64,000 nt of DNA from Acidobacteriaceae bacterium (GCA_003134995.1 PLDC01000029.1:62001-126000); one strand, 5' to 3'; positions 19,506-29,484 are shown, counted from the stretch's first letter. Notes: generated by a model from the letters alone, not told the origin. Translations and numbers: made by a program.

Positions 19506-21485
19506 GTGATTCGAAAACTTGTATTTATGCTCGCAATTGCCGCGATCGTGTCCGGCGCGACAATTGCTTCCCAGGCCCAGCCTCAGTCCCCTGTGACACG
19601 TCATACACGCGATGAAGTCGTCACCGGCAAGGTACCGATGGTAGGTCACCTCCCCGCAAACCAAACGATGGACATCACCTTTATTCTCCAACAGCGCAAC
19701 CCGGAAGAGCTGCAGCAGTTCCTGAAAGATGTCTACGATCCGAGCAGTCCCGTCTACCGCCAGTTCCTGACCGTCGACCAGTTCACGGCGAAGTACGGTC
19801 CGAGCAGCGATGACTACGAAACCGTGAAGGCCTTCGCGAAAGCGAACGGGTTCAAGATTCTATCCACTTCACGCAACCGCATGAACCTTCGGGTTCGTGG
19901 CACGGTAGAGACGATTGAGAAGGCGTTGAATGTGAAGATGAACGTCTATCAACACCCCACCGAGGCTCGTACCTTCTTTGGTCCGGACCGTGAGCCCTCG
20001 CTCGATATGCCGGTTCGCCTTTGGGCAGTCGGCAGCATGGATACATATTCAACCCCGAAACCCATGGTCACCCGCGCCACCGCGCACGCAGCACAACCAG
20101 AGGGCGTGATCTCTGACGCAATCACCGGTTCCTGCCCGTCCGCGTCTTTCTGCGGCAGCGACATGCGCGCAGCATACTACGGCGGCACGGCACTCACAGG
20201 CGCCGGCCAGTACGTCGGCTTGTTCGAGTTCATCGGCACCGATCTGGTTGACCTGACCACCTACTACACCAACGCAGGCCAAACCCAAAACGTACCAGTA
20301 ACACTCACGTCCGTCGACACCCAGAGCACGCTTTGCAAGGAACCATCCTGCGACGACACGGAACAGACCTTGGACATGACCCAGGCAATGGGCATGGCAC
20401 CGAATTTGACTGGTCTGACGATGTGGATTGGAACCGGCGGCTTGTCGGGACAAACCCTCGACGATCCCGGCATCCTGAACGGCATGGTTACCGCGAACCC
20501 TTTGCAAGCCCAGTTGAGCTGCTCGTGGGCGTGGAAGCCGGCTGATAACACCACCGACGATCCGTATTTCACCGAGATGGCGGCACAAGGCCAGAACTTC
20601 TTCGCTGCCTCTGGCGACGACGGTAACTGGGCTCATGCTGAGTTCGTTTGGCCGGCCGATGACGTTTACATCACGTCAGTCGGCGGAACGGACTTAGAAA
20701 CTTCCAGCGCTGGCGGTCCCTGGAGTTCAGAGACCGGCTGGTCTGACGGTGGCGGCGGAATCACCAAGAATGGATTTACCATCCCCTCTTGGCAGGTAAC
20801 CGCGGCTGCTGGCTGCGCCAAGTGCTCGCAAACCCTTCGCAACGGCCCTGATGTTTCGGCCAACGCGAATTTCACCTTCTATACTTGCGCCGACCAAACT
20901 GCCTGCCTAGCCAATGAGTACGGTGGAACCAGCTTTGCGACGCCCATGTGGGCCGGCTTCCTGGCTCTCGCCAATGAACAGGCCGTGTCGAACGGACAAC
21001 CCGTTCTCGGCTTTGTCAACCCGGCACTCTACGCAGCCTACTCGAGCTCCAGTTATAACAGTGACTTCCATGACATCCTGACTGGAGGCAACACTCTCGG
21101 AGCAACCGTCGGCTACGATTTGACGAGCGGCATCGGCAGCCCGCAAGCGGCGCTGATCGATGTGCTGGCGCCAGTGTCGGCGGGTAGCTTCACCCTCGCC
21201 GCAACGCCGAAGAAGGCCACCATCGCACCCGGCGGCCACGGCAACGTCAAGATCACTGCCACTCCTTCGGGCGGCTTTGACTCGTCGATTGCTCTGAGCG
21301 CAACGGGCGAACCAACCGGCGTGAAGGTTGCCTTCAAGCCTGGTTCGATCGCGGGCGGCTCTGGAACCGCAGCCATGCAAGTGAATGTGTCTGCGACCGC
21401 CAAAGCTGGAACTTACACCATCACCATCACGGGCGTGGGCGGAAGCGTTACCCAAACCGCCACGTTTACCCTCACCATCAGCTAG
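19506..21485 (+). CDS. Secreted S53-family peptidase (sedolisin/kumamolisin-like) with activation pro-domain
   Basis: Signal peptide; LQQRNPEELQQFLKDVYDPSSPVYRQFLTVDQFTAKYGPS pro-domain; catalytic NEYGGTSFATPMWAGFLALANEQ; Ig-like C-terminal segment. Confidence 0.92.
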   Translation: MIRKLVFMLAIAAIVSGATIASQAQPQSPVTRHTRDEVVTGKVPMVGHLPANQTMDITFILQQRNPEELQQFLKDVYDPSSPVYRQFLTVDQFTAKYGPSSDDYETVKAFAKANGFKILSTSRNRMNLRVRGTVETIEKALNVKMNVYQHPTEARTFFGPDREPSLDMPVRLWAVGSMDTYSTPKPMVTRATAHAAQPEGVISDAITGSCPSASFCGSDMRAAYYGGTALTGAGQYVGLFEFIGTDLVDLTTYYTNAGQTQNVPVTLTSVDTQSTLCKEPSCDDTEQTLDMTQAMGMAPNLTGLTMWIGTGGLSGQTLDDPGILNGMVTANPLQAQLSCSWAWKPADNTTDDPYFTEMAAQGQNFFAASGDDGNWAHAEFVWPADDVYITSVGGTDLETSSAGGPWSSETGWSDGGGGITKNGFTIPSWQVTAAAGCAKCSQTLRNGPDVSANANFTFYTCADQTACLANEYGGTSFATPMWAGFLALANEQAVSNGQPVLGFVNPALYAAYSSSSYNSDFHDILTGGNTLGATVGYDLTSGIGSPQAALIDVLAPVSAGSFTLAATPKKATIAPGGHGNVKITATPSGGFDSSIALSATGEPTGVKVAFKPGSIAGGSGTAAMQVNVSATAKAGTYTITITGVGGSVTQTATFTLTIS

Positions 21486-21511
21486 TCAGGGCGGTGAGCT
21501 TAACAAATGAA

Positions 21512-21541
21512 GGGCCCGGATCGTCGATCCGGGCCTTTTTC
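21512..21541 (+). terminator. Rho-independent terminator downstream of the sedolisin gene
   Basis: GGCCCGGATC-GTC-GATCCGGGCC-TTTTT, perfect 10-bp stem. Confidence 0.93.
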
Positions 21542-21602
21542 TGTACGCGCCCATGGGCTGTTTAAGTGGTGCTCTACGCCTCGCGTAAGCGTTGGGCTGT
21601 AT

Positions 21603-21638
21603 GGTAGAATGGTGGAAGTAAAAGGTAGAAGGGTAGAA
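21603..21638. repeat. GGTAGAA heptamer repeats overlapping the antitoxin start region
   Basis: GGTAGAA-T-GGTGGAA-GTAAAA-GGTAGAA-G-GGTAGAA-TG immediately upstream of and running into the ATG at 21638. Confidence 0.55.
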
Positions 21639-21895
21639 TGAGCCTGAACATCAAGAACGAAGAGACGCACCAGTTGGTTCGGCAACTGGCGAAGATAACT
21701 GGAGAGAGCATGACTGCGGCGGTGGACAAGGCAGTCCGAGAGCGGCTGGAGCGGGTGCGTGCGACCAAGAAGAAAGGCAACTTGGCCGAGCGGTTGCTGC
21801 AAATTGGGCGCGAGTGCGCTCCTTTGTGGAAGGAACCGTACAAGTCGATGGATCATGGCGACTTGTTGTATGACGAAAAGGGTTTACCCAAGTGA
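21638..21895 (+). CDS. VapB-like antitoxin (Rv0623-type transcription-factor family)
   Basis: MSLNIKNEETHQLVRQLAKITGESMTAAVDKAVRERLERVR, followed by PIN toxin. Confidence 0.9.
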   Translation: MSLNIKNEETHQLVRQLAKITGESMTAAVDKAVRERLERVRATKKKGNLAERLLQIGRECAPLWKEPYKSMDHGDLLYDEKGLPK

Positions 21896-22293
21896 TCGTC
21901 GACACGTCCGTCATCATCGCGATCCTGAAGGACGAGGAAGATGCACATGCGATTGGCGCGGTCTTGAGTCGATCGCGGAATTGCCGCATGTCGGCGGTGA
22001 GCTATGTCGAGGCAGGCGTTGTCGTCGATGGCAGCCGAAATCCTGTATTGAGCCGGCGACTCGATAACCTGCTGCGCGATGTCGAAGTCTCTCTCGAGCC
22101 GGTAACGTTAAATCAGGCGCGCATCGCCCGCCAGGCCTATCGCGATTTCGGCAAGGGCAGGCACAAAGCCGGGCTCAACCTGGGGGATTGCTTTGCTTAC
22201 GCGCTGGCAAAGGAGATGGACGAGCCGCTGCTATTCAAGGGTGATGATTTTTGCCATACGGATATTGAACCTGCGGGGGACTTACAAGGCTAA
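21892..22293 (+). CDS. PIN-domain toxin (VapC)
   Basis: MIVDTSVIIAILKDEEDAHAIGAVL...MSAVSYVEAGVVVD...GLNLGDCFAYALAKEMDEPLLFKGDDF; GTGA overlap with antitoxin stop. Confidence 0.93.
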   Translation: MIVDTSVIIAILKDEEDAHAIGAVLSRSRNCRMSAVSYVEAGVVVDGSRNPVLSRRLDNLLRDVEVSLEPVTLNQARIARQAYRDFGKGRHKAGLNLGDCFAYALAKEMDEPLLFKGDDFCHTDIEPAGDLQG

Positions 22294-22299
22294 CTTCAC

Positions 22300-24174
22300 C
22301 TACTCCACAGTGACCGACTTCGCCAAATTCCTTGGCTGATCCACATCGCATCCTCTTCGCACCGCGATGTGGTAGGCCAGCAACTGCAGCGGAACGATTT
22401 CGAGAATTGACGATAGTTCTTCCGGCGCCGCTGGCACATATAGAACGTGGTCGGCTGATTCTTTAATCTCTTCGTCGCCTTCGGTGGCGAGTGCGATCAC
22501 GACACCGGAGCGCGCTTTTACTTCCTTCAAGTTCGACATCGTTTTTTCATAGCGCACCATCGAGTCGGGATTGTTCGCATCCCGGGTGGCGACGATTACC
22601 ACAGGAAGATTTTCGTCAATCAGGGCGTTAGGACCGTGCTTCATTTCGCCCGCCGGATATCCCTCGGCGTGGATGTAGGAGATTTCTTTGAGCTTTAACG
22701 CGCCTTCGAGCGCGATGGGATAGTGGATGCCGCGCCCGAGAAAGAGAAAATCCTGGGCGCGCTGGAATCGTTTTGCCAGATCTTCACACGCCTCGTCGTG
22801 CGTGAGAATATTTTCGAGCTTGCCCGGGATGAGTGTGAGTTCTTCGGCCGCCGTACGGATCTGCTCCGAGGTCATAGCGCCGCGAACCTGCGCAAGATAC
22901 AAAGCAAACAAATACAGCGCGACCAGCTGGCAGGTGAATGCCTTGGTCGAGGCCACGCCGATCTCAGGGCCGGCGTGTGTGTAAATCGTTCCAGCGGCTT
23001 CGCGCGTGATCATGGAGCCGACCACGTTGCAGATGGCGAGCGTGTGCGAACCTTTCGCTTTGGCCTCGCGCTGGGCGGCGATGGTGTCAGCGGTTTCGCC
23101 GGACTGCGAAATCACCAGAGTGATCGTATCCGGGCCGACAATCGGGTCGCGATAGCGCCACTCGCTAGCGTAATCCACTTCGACCGGGACGCGGCCGAAG
23201 CTCTCGATCATGAACTTGCCGGCTTGTCCGGCATGCCAACTTGTCCCGCAGGCCACGATGTTGATTTTTTTCGCGGCGCGAAACTCCGCATCGGTGATTT
23301 GCATTTCATCGAGGAAGATTCTTCCGGTGTCGAGCGAAACCCGCCCCAAAGTCGTGTCGCGGACAGCGCGCGGCTGCTCGTAAATCTCCTTGAGCATGAA
23401 ATGCTTGAAGCCGCCCTTTTCCGCCATGATCGGATCCCAGGTCACGTGCTGCACCTGGCGATCGATCGGTTTGCCGTCGAAGTCGGTGAGTTGCACGCCC
23501 GCGGGAGTGACCACTGCGAGATCGCCATCGGCAAGAAAAAAAATGTCGCGCGTGTGATAGAGAATCGCCGGCACATCGGAGGCAACAAAGTATTCTTCGT
23601 TGCCCAGGCCAACTACCAACGGCGGTCCGTTGCGCGCAGCCACGATTTTATTGGGCTCATCGACGGAAATAACGGCTAAGGCGAACACTCCAGTGAGTTC
23701 TTTCACAGTCTTGCGAACCGCTTCTTCGAGCGTGGGACGATTCCCGTTGCCAGTCTTGAACAAATGTTTCTCGATCAGGTGAGCAATCACTTCCGTATCG
23801 GTCTCAGTCGAAAACTTGTGGCCCTCTTCGATCAGCTTTTTCTTCAGGCTGAGATAATTCTCGACAATGCCGTTGTGCACGACGACGATTTTTCCGGTGC
23901 AGTCGCGATGTGGATGAGCATTTTCTTCCGTGGGTCGCCCGTGAGTAGCCCAACGCGTGTGGCCAATCCCGTAAGTGCCATGCAGCGGCTTAAGGCGAAT
24001 CACCTCTTCCAGATTGCGCAGCTTGCCTTCCGCGCGGCGAACTTGCAGCTTCTCCCCGTTGCCGGCCACGGCAATTCCCGCCGAGTCATAACCGCGGTAT
24101 TCGAGCCGCCTCAGCCCCTCAATAATGATCGGGACAACTTCCTTCTTGCCTACATATCCGACAATGCCACACAT
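22300..24174 (-). CDS. glmS: Glutamine-fructose-6-phosphate aminotransferase (isomerizing)
   Basis: [36 protein letters not shown] ... ending [15 protein letters not shown] domains. Confidence 0.98.
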   Translation of the reverse strand: MCGIVGYVGKKEVVPIIIEGLRRLEYRGYDSAGIAVAGNGEKLQVRRAEGKLRNLEEVIRLKPLHGTYGIGHTRWATHGRPTEENAHPHRDCTGKIVVVHNGIVENYLSLKKKLIEEGHKFSTETDTEVIAHLIEKHLFKTGNGNRPTLEEAVRKTVKELTGVFALAVISVDEPNKIVAARNGPPLVVGLGNEEYFVASDVPAILYHTRDIFFLADGDLAVVTPAGVQLTDFDGKPIDRQVQHVTWDPIMAEKGGFKHFMLKEIYEQPRAVRDTTLGRVSLDTGRIFLDEMQITDAEFRAAKKINIVACGTSWHAGQAGKFMIESFGRVPVEVDYASEWRYRDPIVGPDTITLVISQSGETADTIAAQREAKAKGSHTLAICNVVGSMITREAAGTIYTHAGPEIGVASTKAFTCQLVALYLFALYLAQVRGAMTSEQIRTAAEELTLIPGKLENILTHDEACEDLAKRFQRAQDFLFLGRGIHYPIALEGALKLKEISYIHAEGYPAGEMKHGPNALIDENLPVVIVATRDANNPDSMVRYEKTMSNLKEVKARSGVVIALATEGDEEIKESADHVLYVPAAPEELSSILEIVPLQLLAYHIAVRRGCDVDQPRNLAKSVTVE

Positions 24175-24192
24175 GCGGGAAACTCCAGAAAT

Positions 24193-24438
24193 TCAGTCTG
24201 CGAGGGAGAAGCGAAACTCTTCAATCACCGGGTTGGTCAGCACTTCGCGCGCAATACGCTCAACTTCGGTTTGCGCTTCTTCGCGGCTTAACCCGCCATC
24301 CAGCGTAAGTTCGAAGTACTTTCCCTGGCGGACCTCATCCAGTCCCTTGTACCCCATCTTCTTCAGCGCACCGTGGATGGTCTTGCCTTGAGGATCAAGA
24401 ACGCTTTTCTTGAGCGAAACGTAAACGTAAGCTTTCAT
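24193..24438 (-). CDS. purS: Phosphoribosylformylglycinamidine synthase subunit PurS
   Basis: KAYVYVSLKKSVLDPQGKTIHGALKKMGYKGLDEVRQGKYFELTLDGGLSREEAQTEVERIAREVLTNPVIEEFRF. Confidence 0.95.
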   Translation of the reverse strand: MKAYVYVSLKKSVLDPQGKTIHGALKKMGYKGLDEVRQGKYFELTLDGGLSREEAQTEVERIAREVLTNPVIEEFRFSLAD

Positions 24439-24513
24439 GGGGATAAATGCATTATACGGCAGGAACGATGGAGCGCCGAAGCGCCCAGATTCGGCACCCA
24501 GCCACTTTCACGT

Positions 24514-24855
24514 TCAACCCAGTTCAGTGATTTGCTGCTCGATCATCGCCAGAGCTTGCTCCAGAACTTTTCGATAGCGCGGATTTTCCGTGGAGTGGAT
24601 CTGCTCCATCATCCGGCTGCGCGAGAGCTTCAATCCTTCTTTGCGGGATTCGATTTCCTTTTGTTGAAGCGTCAGCCGAGGCTTATCGTTTCCGGCGGCC
24701 GACCTGGCATCGTCTTGCTGAAGCTCAACGGATTTGCTCTCCCAGCCTCGTGCCACGAGAAAATTATATTCCCTTTGTGCGCCAACTGGTTCGCAACTAG
24801 GCGCTTGGGCTACTCCCGTTTTGGGAAGGCTTGTTCGCAAAAACGAGGTTGCCAA
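24514..24855 (-). CDS. Conserved-looking hypothetical protein
   Basis: Coherent 113-aa ORF with amphipathic C-terminus, divergent from the 24913 regulator; no family recognised. Confidence 0.5.
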   Translation of the reverse strand: MATSFLRTSLPKTGVAQAPSCEPVGAQREYNFLVARGWESKSVELQQDDARSAAGNDKPRLTLQQKEIESRKEGLKLSRSRMMEQIHSTENPRYRKVLEQALAMIEQQITELG

Positions 24856-24912
24856 GAAATACAGTTGTCGAGTTCAAATATGTGCTTATAATGCGAATGT
24901 CACTCTGGCCAG

Positions 24913-27000
24913 TTGTGCGGTGCGCTTTTGAGGGGGAGCGGGCCGTCAGGAGCAGTCAGTACAGTGGTCCCTTCGAGCGCGCCACGCTCTGAATTCGATG
25001 TGCAGCCATATTCCGCGCTGCTGCAGATGGCGGATGTAGTCTCTCGACGCCGAGACTCGGCGCAAGCTTTCCTTGAATCAGAAGAGTTATTGGGCGCTTA
25101 CTTCAGCGCGTCGAGGGTGGGCTTGTGCATCCTCGATGCCGGCTTCCGCTATCTCGCGATCAACCAGACGCTGGCGGAGATGAATGGCCTTTCGGCAGAC
25201 GCGCACCTGGGAAAAAGCGTGCGAGAGATATTGGGAGATATTGCCGAACTGGTTGAGCCCCAGCTGAAGAAGATCTTCGAGACCCGGCAGCCGGTCTTGA
25301 ATCTCGAGATAAGCTTCATGCTTCCCACTCGCACAGAGCCCGGCCATTGGATCGCGCATTGCATCCCCCTCAAGAATGCGGCCGGCGAAGTGACGCAGAT
25401 CGGCGCGGTTGTCGTCGAGATTACCGAATTAAAAAGATTGCAGGAGTCGCTTCGCGACGTTTCCGAGACCTTGCGGTTGGAGAAGAAGCGGCAACACGTC
25501 ATGATGGAAGTCGGCCGCCTGCTGATCGCAAAATCTGATGTGCAGCAGGCCTTCCCGCAAATCTCGGCCTATTTACGTCGAATTCTCCGCCAGGAGTATG
25601 CGGCCCTCGCAATCCATGACGAAAAGAGCGGGCAGTTGGTCCGGCAGGCGATCGATTTTCCGCTTCGCAAAGGGCCTGCGCCTCCCGGCGAAATCAATCC
25701 GGTAGGGGATCCACGAGGCAAAGCCCTTCTGGATCGTGAGCCTCAGATTTTCACCAAGAGCGAGATGCAAGGCTACTCCGCTGGTTCAGCCGACTACTTG
25801 CTGGCCGAGGGCATGCAGTCGCTTTGTTGCGTTCCGTTGCTCCGGCCAACAGGACCTCTAGGCGTTCTAGTGCTCGGCAGCACCAGGCCAGACGCATTTA
25901 AGACTGACGATCTGGTGCTTTTGAATCAGGTCGCCGCTCAAATGGCGATCGCTTTAGAGAACGCGCGGATTGCGCGCGAAATCGAACTGCTGCGGAACAG
26001 ACTGGACCAGGACAAATGCCATCTCGAAGGTGGGACCCATCCTCAAGCTCATTTTGAGGAGATCATCGGCGAGAGTCCAATTCTCCGGCACGCGCTGAAT
26101 GAGGTCGCGATCGTTGCCGCCAGCGATGCGACAGTTATGATCCTGGGAGAAACCGGCACCGGCAAAGGGCTTATCGCCCACTCGATCCATCGCAACAGCA
26201 ACCGCAGGGACAGAAGCTTCATCACCCTGCATTGCGCGGCAATTCCAACGGGTCTGCTGGAAAGCGAGTTATTTGGACACGAGAAGGGCGCATTTACCGG
26301 CGCTGTCACCCAGAAAGTCGGCCGCCTTGAACTGGCTGATAAAGGAACTCTCTTCCTCGATGAGATCGGCGAAATCCCCCTCGAACTGCAACCCAAACTG
26401 CTTCGCGTCCTGCAAGATCACGAGTTCGAAAGACTCGGAGGCACGCGGACGATCAAAGTCGATCTGCGCCTGATCTCGGCCACCAACCGGGATTTGGCGC
26501 GAAGCGTGGCCGAGAAAGAGTTTCGCAGCGACCTGTTCTACCGCTTGAATGTCTTTCCCATTCGCATGCCGTCATTGCGCGAGCGGCGCGAGGATATTCC
26601 GCTGCTCGTACGGTATTTCGTTCAAAAATTTTCTCACCAAATGAGCCGCGGCATCGAGAGCATTTCGAGTGACATCATGAGCGCTCTGGTCAATTGGCAT
26701 TGGCCAGGCAACGTCCGCGAACTGGAAAACTTCATTGAGCGATCGGTTATTCTCTCCGACGGAACGGCCCTGCTAGCGCCGCTGGCTGATCTTCAAGCAG
26801 AGATCTCCAGCTTTGCGGAAGACTCGCTGGAAGGAACCGAGCGCGAACTTATCATTCGCGTCCTGCGAGCAACTGCTGGAATGGTCTCCGGTCCCACTGG
26901 AGCGGCGCGCCGGCTGGGCATGAAGCGCACCACCCTGCAGTCAAAGATGCAGCGGCTGGGAATTACGCGCAGAGACTACACAAACCGAAGACCACAATAG
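24913..27000 (+). CDS. Sigma-54-dependent transcriptional activator (PAS-GAF-AAA+-Fis)
   Basis: Walker A GETGTGKGLIAHSIH, GAFTGA motif (HEKGAFTGAVTQKVGRLELADKGTLFLDEIGEIPLELQPKLLRVLQ), Fis-type C-terminal HTH (GAARRLGMKRTTLQSKMQRLGI). Confidence 0.95.
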   Translation: MCGALLRGSGPSGAVSTVVPSSAPRSEFDVQPYSALLQMADVVSRRRDSAQAFLESEELLGAYFSASRVGLCILDAGFRYLAINQTLAEMNGLSADAHLGKSVREILGDIAELVEPQLKKIFETRQPVLNLEISFMLPTRTEPGHWIAHCIPLKNAAGEVTQIGAVVVEITELKRLQESLRDVSETLRLEKKRQHVMMEVGRLLIAKSDVQQAFPQISAYLRRILRQEYAALAIHDEKSGQLVRQAIDFPLRKGPAPPGEINPVGDPRGKALLDREPQIFTKSEMQGYSAGSADYLLAEGMQSLCCVPLLRPTGPLGVLVLGSTRPDAFKTDDLVLLNQVAAQMAIALENARIAREIELLRNRLDQDKCHLEGGTHPQAHFEEIIGESPILRHALNEVAIVAASDATVMILGETGTGKGLIAHSIHRNSNRRDRSFITLHCAAIPTGLLESELFGHEKGAFTGAVTQKVGRLELADKGTLFLDEIGEIPLELQPKLLRVLQDHEFERLGGTRTIKVDLRLISATNRDLARSVAEKEFRSDLFYRLNVFPIRMPSLRERREDIPLLVRYFVQKFSHQMSRGIESISSDIMSALVNWHWPGNVRELENFIERSVILSDGTALLAPLADLQAEISSFAEDSLEGTERELIIRVLRATAGMVSGPTGAARRLGMKRTTLQSKMQRLGITRRDYTNRRPQ

Positions 27001-27265
27001 AACGTTTGTCAATACAGCTAAACCCCTAAGTGCCGAGTGAGTCGTAAATTGCCGAAGGGTCGGCATGGGGCTCATCGTGAATCTTCTCATTCTGGCAGTG
27101 TGAGCTTTTCCTTCTATAACTTAGAGCGTTCTAGCGAGAAATCCATTCTGGAACGATAAGTGCACGGCATTCCTTCATCGGGACGACGCTGGGGCAGTCT
27201 TCCCGATTCAGACGGACGAGTTGCACCCTCTCTACCACCGACTCCGTCCGGGTCAGGAGTGAAGC

Positions 27266-28417
27266 TTGTTAGTAGCCAGGAACTACCAGCCGGCCAACCT
27301 AGTGCGCCTGTTGCCCGCGACAGTCAGAACTTTAGCCCAGCCTTCGGAGAATTCCAGGGCTGACAATTGGCGCGGCAGGAACCGCGCCTTCACGAGCGCC
27401 CGGCCGCCGATTCTCCCTGAGCTCGCGGCAGTGCCCATACAGCGGCGCGATCAACTTCTGAGCGACGCCAACCCAGACGAAATCGATCCTCTTTACTTAT
27501 TCGCCTGCCAATTGGAGTGGGAGCAGAGTTCCGACCCCAGCGCGGCATGGGAAGTGATTTCTGCCGCGCGCGGTTCCAACGTTGGCTCGCGAGCCCACGC
27601 GCGAGCCTTGCTGGAACGTTTGCAACTGGTGCAAGCACCACCCCCGGAACAGATTCCCGCTGTCGAGGAAGACCTCGACAGTTCAATCATGGAGGCAAAT
27701 ATGAAGACGCCCTACGGGCTCGAAATCATCGAAAGCTGCATGGCCTGCAAAGCGAGCCGTGAAGGCTTCTTCTGCCGCTTTTCCCCGGCCGTTCTGCGAG
27801 CAGTCGATGCAGTCAGCCACCACACCATTATGCCTGCCGGCGCTCTGTTGTTCGTGGAAGGCCAGACGCCGCGCGGCGTGTACATAGTCTGTTCCGGAAA
27901 AGTGAAGCTCTACACGACTTCAAAAGAAGGGAAGGTTCTGATTCTGAAACAAGCCGAGGCTGGAGAGGTGATCGGATTGAGCGCTGCCATCTCCGGCACG
28001 AACTACGAAACGACCGCCGAAACCGCCGTACATTGCCAGTTGAATTACATCGGCCGGCAGGACTTCATGGCTCTCCTGCAGAACGAGACCGAAGTAGGCG
28101 CCCATACAGCCATGTCGCTCAGCCGTGAGTTCCAGGCTGCGTATCGCGACATCCATGATCTTGTGCTGGCCCGCTCGTCGTCAGGAAAGCTGGCGAGGCT
28201 GTTGTTGTCGTCGTGCTCCACCTCAGTGGTTCCGACCTCCGGAGAAGTGCACTTGCGTTCCGTCATGACTCACGAAGAAATGGCGCAGCGGATCGGTTCC
28301 TCACGCGAAACTGTGACGCGGCTGCTCAGCGAGCTAAAGAAAAAACGCTTGATCCGCCTGGATGGAGCGAACCTGATAATCCGCAGCCGCAGCGGCCTGG
28401 AAGCGCTAACAGTGTAG
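27266..28417 (+). CDS. Crp/Fnr-family regulator with possible N-terminal extension
   Basis: Core from about 27704 (MKTPYGLEIIESCMACKASREGFFCRF); cNMP-binding-like fold; HTH EEMAQRIGSSRETVTRLLSELKKKRLI. About 145 aa of in-frame upstream sequence. Confidence 0.88.
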   Translation: MLVARNYQPANLVRLLPATVRTLAQPSENSRADNWRGRNRAFTSARPPILPELAAVPIQRRDQLLSDANPDEIDPLYLFACQLEWEQSSDPSAAWEVISAARGSNVGSRAHARALLERLQLVQAPPPEQIPAVEEDLDSSIMEANMKTPYGLEIIESCMACKASREGFFCRFSPAVLRAVDAVSHHTIMPAGALLFVEGQTPRGVYIVCSGKVKLYTTSKEGKVLILKQAEAGEVIGLSAAISGTNYETTAETAVHCQLNYIGRQDFMALLQNETEVGAHTAMSLSREFQAAYRDIHDLVLARSSSGKLARLLLSSCSTSVVPTSGEVHLRSVMTHEEMAQRIGSSRETVTRLLSELKKKRLIRLDGANLIIRSRSGLEALTV

Positions 28418-28432
28418 TTCCTCCCCCGCCGT

Positions 28433-28465
28433 CGAGGGCGGGATTCCAGAATGGACCCGCCCTCG
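28433..28465. other. Perfect 10-bp inverted repeat just downstream of crp
   Basis: CGAGGGCGGG-13 nt-CCCGCCCTCG; no T-tract, possible terminator or processing hairpin. Confidence 0.5.
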
Positions 28466-28470
28466 GAAAT

Positions 28471-28583
28471 GCAGTACCTAGTACCTAAGTACCTAAGTAC
28501 CTAAGTACCTAGTCTTGAGATACCGGCAGCAAAGCGGGAGCAGAATGATTTTCTCGGTACTCGGTACTAGGTACTAGGTACTC
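28471..28583. repeat. Convergent inverted pair of 7-8-bp tandem arrays (GTACCTAA)n / (GGTACTA)n
   Basis: Left cagTACCTAGTACCTAAGTACCTAAGTACCTAAGTACCTAG, about 40-nt spacer, right GGTACTCGGTACTAGGTACTAGGTACTC. Confidence 0.85.
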
Positions 28584-29361
28584 ACAGCCCAAAAAGTTCG
28601 CGCAGCCTCTTCGTCTGCGCACGGCTCACCGGAATTTCGGTCTGCTTCTTATCGTCCATGCGCAGCTGATAGGAACTCTTGAACCAGGGCACAACCTCGC
28701 GAATGCGATTGATGTTCACCAGATAGGACCGGTGAGCGCGCCAGAACAATCCGGGATCGAGGCTGGCCAGTAATTCTTCCAAAGTGCGGCAGTTCGAATG
28801 CCCCTCCATGCCCGTAGGTCCAGCCGTCACCACCGTGATTACGCCGTCCTCAATCGAGGCGTAACAAATCTCCCGTTGATCAACCAAGAACATCCGCCCC
28901 AGCGCCTTCAGCAGAATCTTCGAGGTCTGAGGTTTAGGCGCCTGCAGCATGCGCACCAGCGTGTCGATTTTCTCCGCCGGCAACTCCTCCGATTCCTGCT
29001 GCGCGCGTGCCTTCTGCACCGACAGCGCCACGCGTTTCTTATCGAAAGGTTTCAGCAGGTAATCCACCGCGTTCACTTCGAACGCCTTCACCGCATACTG
29101 GTCGAACGCGGTGGCGAAAACAATCTTCGGCAGTGGAATCTTCTTATCGAGAAGCTTCTTGATCACGCCGAAGCCGTCGAGCCCCGGCATTTGCACGTCA
29201 AGAAAGACGAGATCGGGCGCATGCTCTTTGATCAGGTTGACGGCTTCAATACCGTTCTTGCCCTGCGCGACCACGTTGACGTCGCCAATGCTCTTAAGCA
29301 GATAGGCGAGTTCATCGCGGGCAAGTTGCTCGTCGTCCACGATCACCGCAGAAAGAGGCAT
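28582..29361 (-). CDS. LytTR-type response regulator
   Basis: MPLSAVIVDDEQLARDELAYLLKSIGDVNVVAQGKNGIEAV receiver; FWRAHRSYLVNINRIREVVPWFKSSYQLRMDDKKQTEIPVSRAQTKRLRELFGL LytTR domain. Confidence 0.95.
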   Translation of the reverse strand: MPLSAVIVDDEQLARDELAYLLKSIGDVNVVAQGKNGIEAVNLIKEHAPDLVFLDVQMPGLDGFGVIKKLLDKKIPLPKIVFATAFDQYAVKAFEVNAVDYLLKPFDKKRVALSVQKARAQQESEELPAEKIDTLVRMLQAPKPQTSKILLKALGRMFLVDQREICYASIEDGVITVVTAGPTGMEGHSNCRTLEELLASLDPGLFWRAHRSYLVNINRIREVVPWFKSSYQLRMDDKKQTEIPVSRAQTKRLRELFGL

Positions 29362-29484
29362 TCCATCTCCTGAAATCGAGCGCCTATGAAAAGTATAGTG
29401 ACCGCGTTTCGCGCGAGTCAACGCGGCAACTCGATTCCAGAGCTGACCTTTTCAGATGAGCAGTCAGATCACCCGCGCTAAAAT

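Noticed and set aside
22723-23679. 318-aa plus-strand ORF inside glmS
   Set aside because: Antisense shadow of glmS, whose sense-strand protein is unambiguous.
24175-24192. glmS ribozyme/riboswitch upstream of glmS
   Set aside because: Only about 18 nt separate purS from glmS, too short for the ribozyme, and no matching core was seen.
27080-27120. Sigma-54 promoter (CTGGCAGTGTGAGCTTTTC) downstream of the sigma-54 activator
   Set aside because: GG-to-GC spacing is 8 nt rather than the required 10.
28471-28583. CRISPR array
   Set aside because: Units are 7-8 bp with no unique spacers of CRISPR length and no cas genes in the window.
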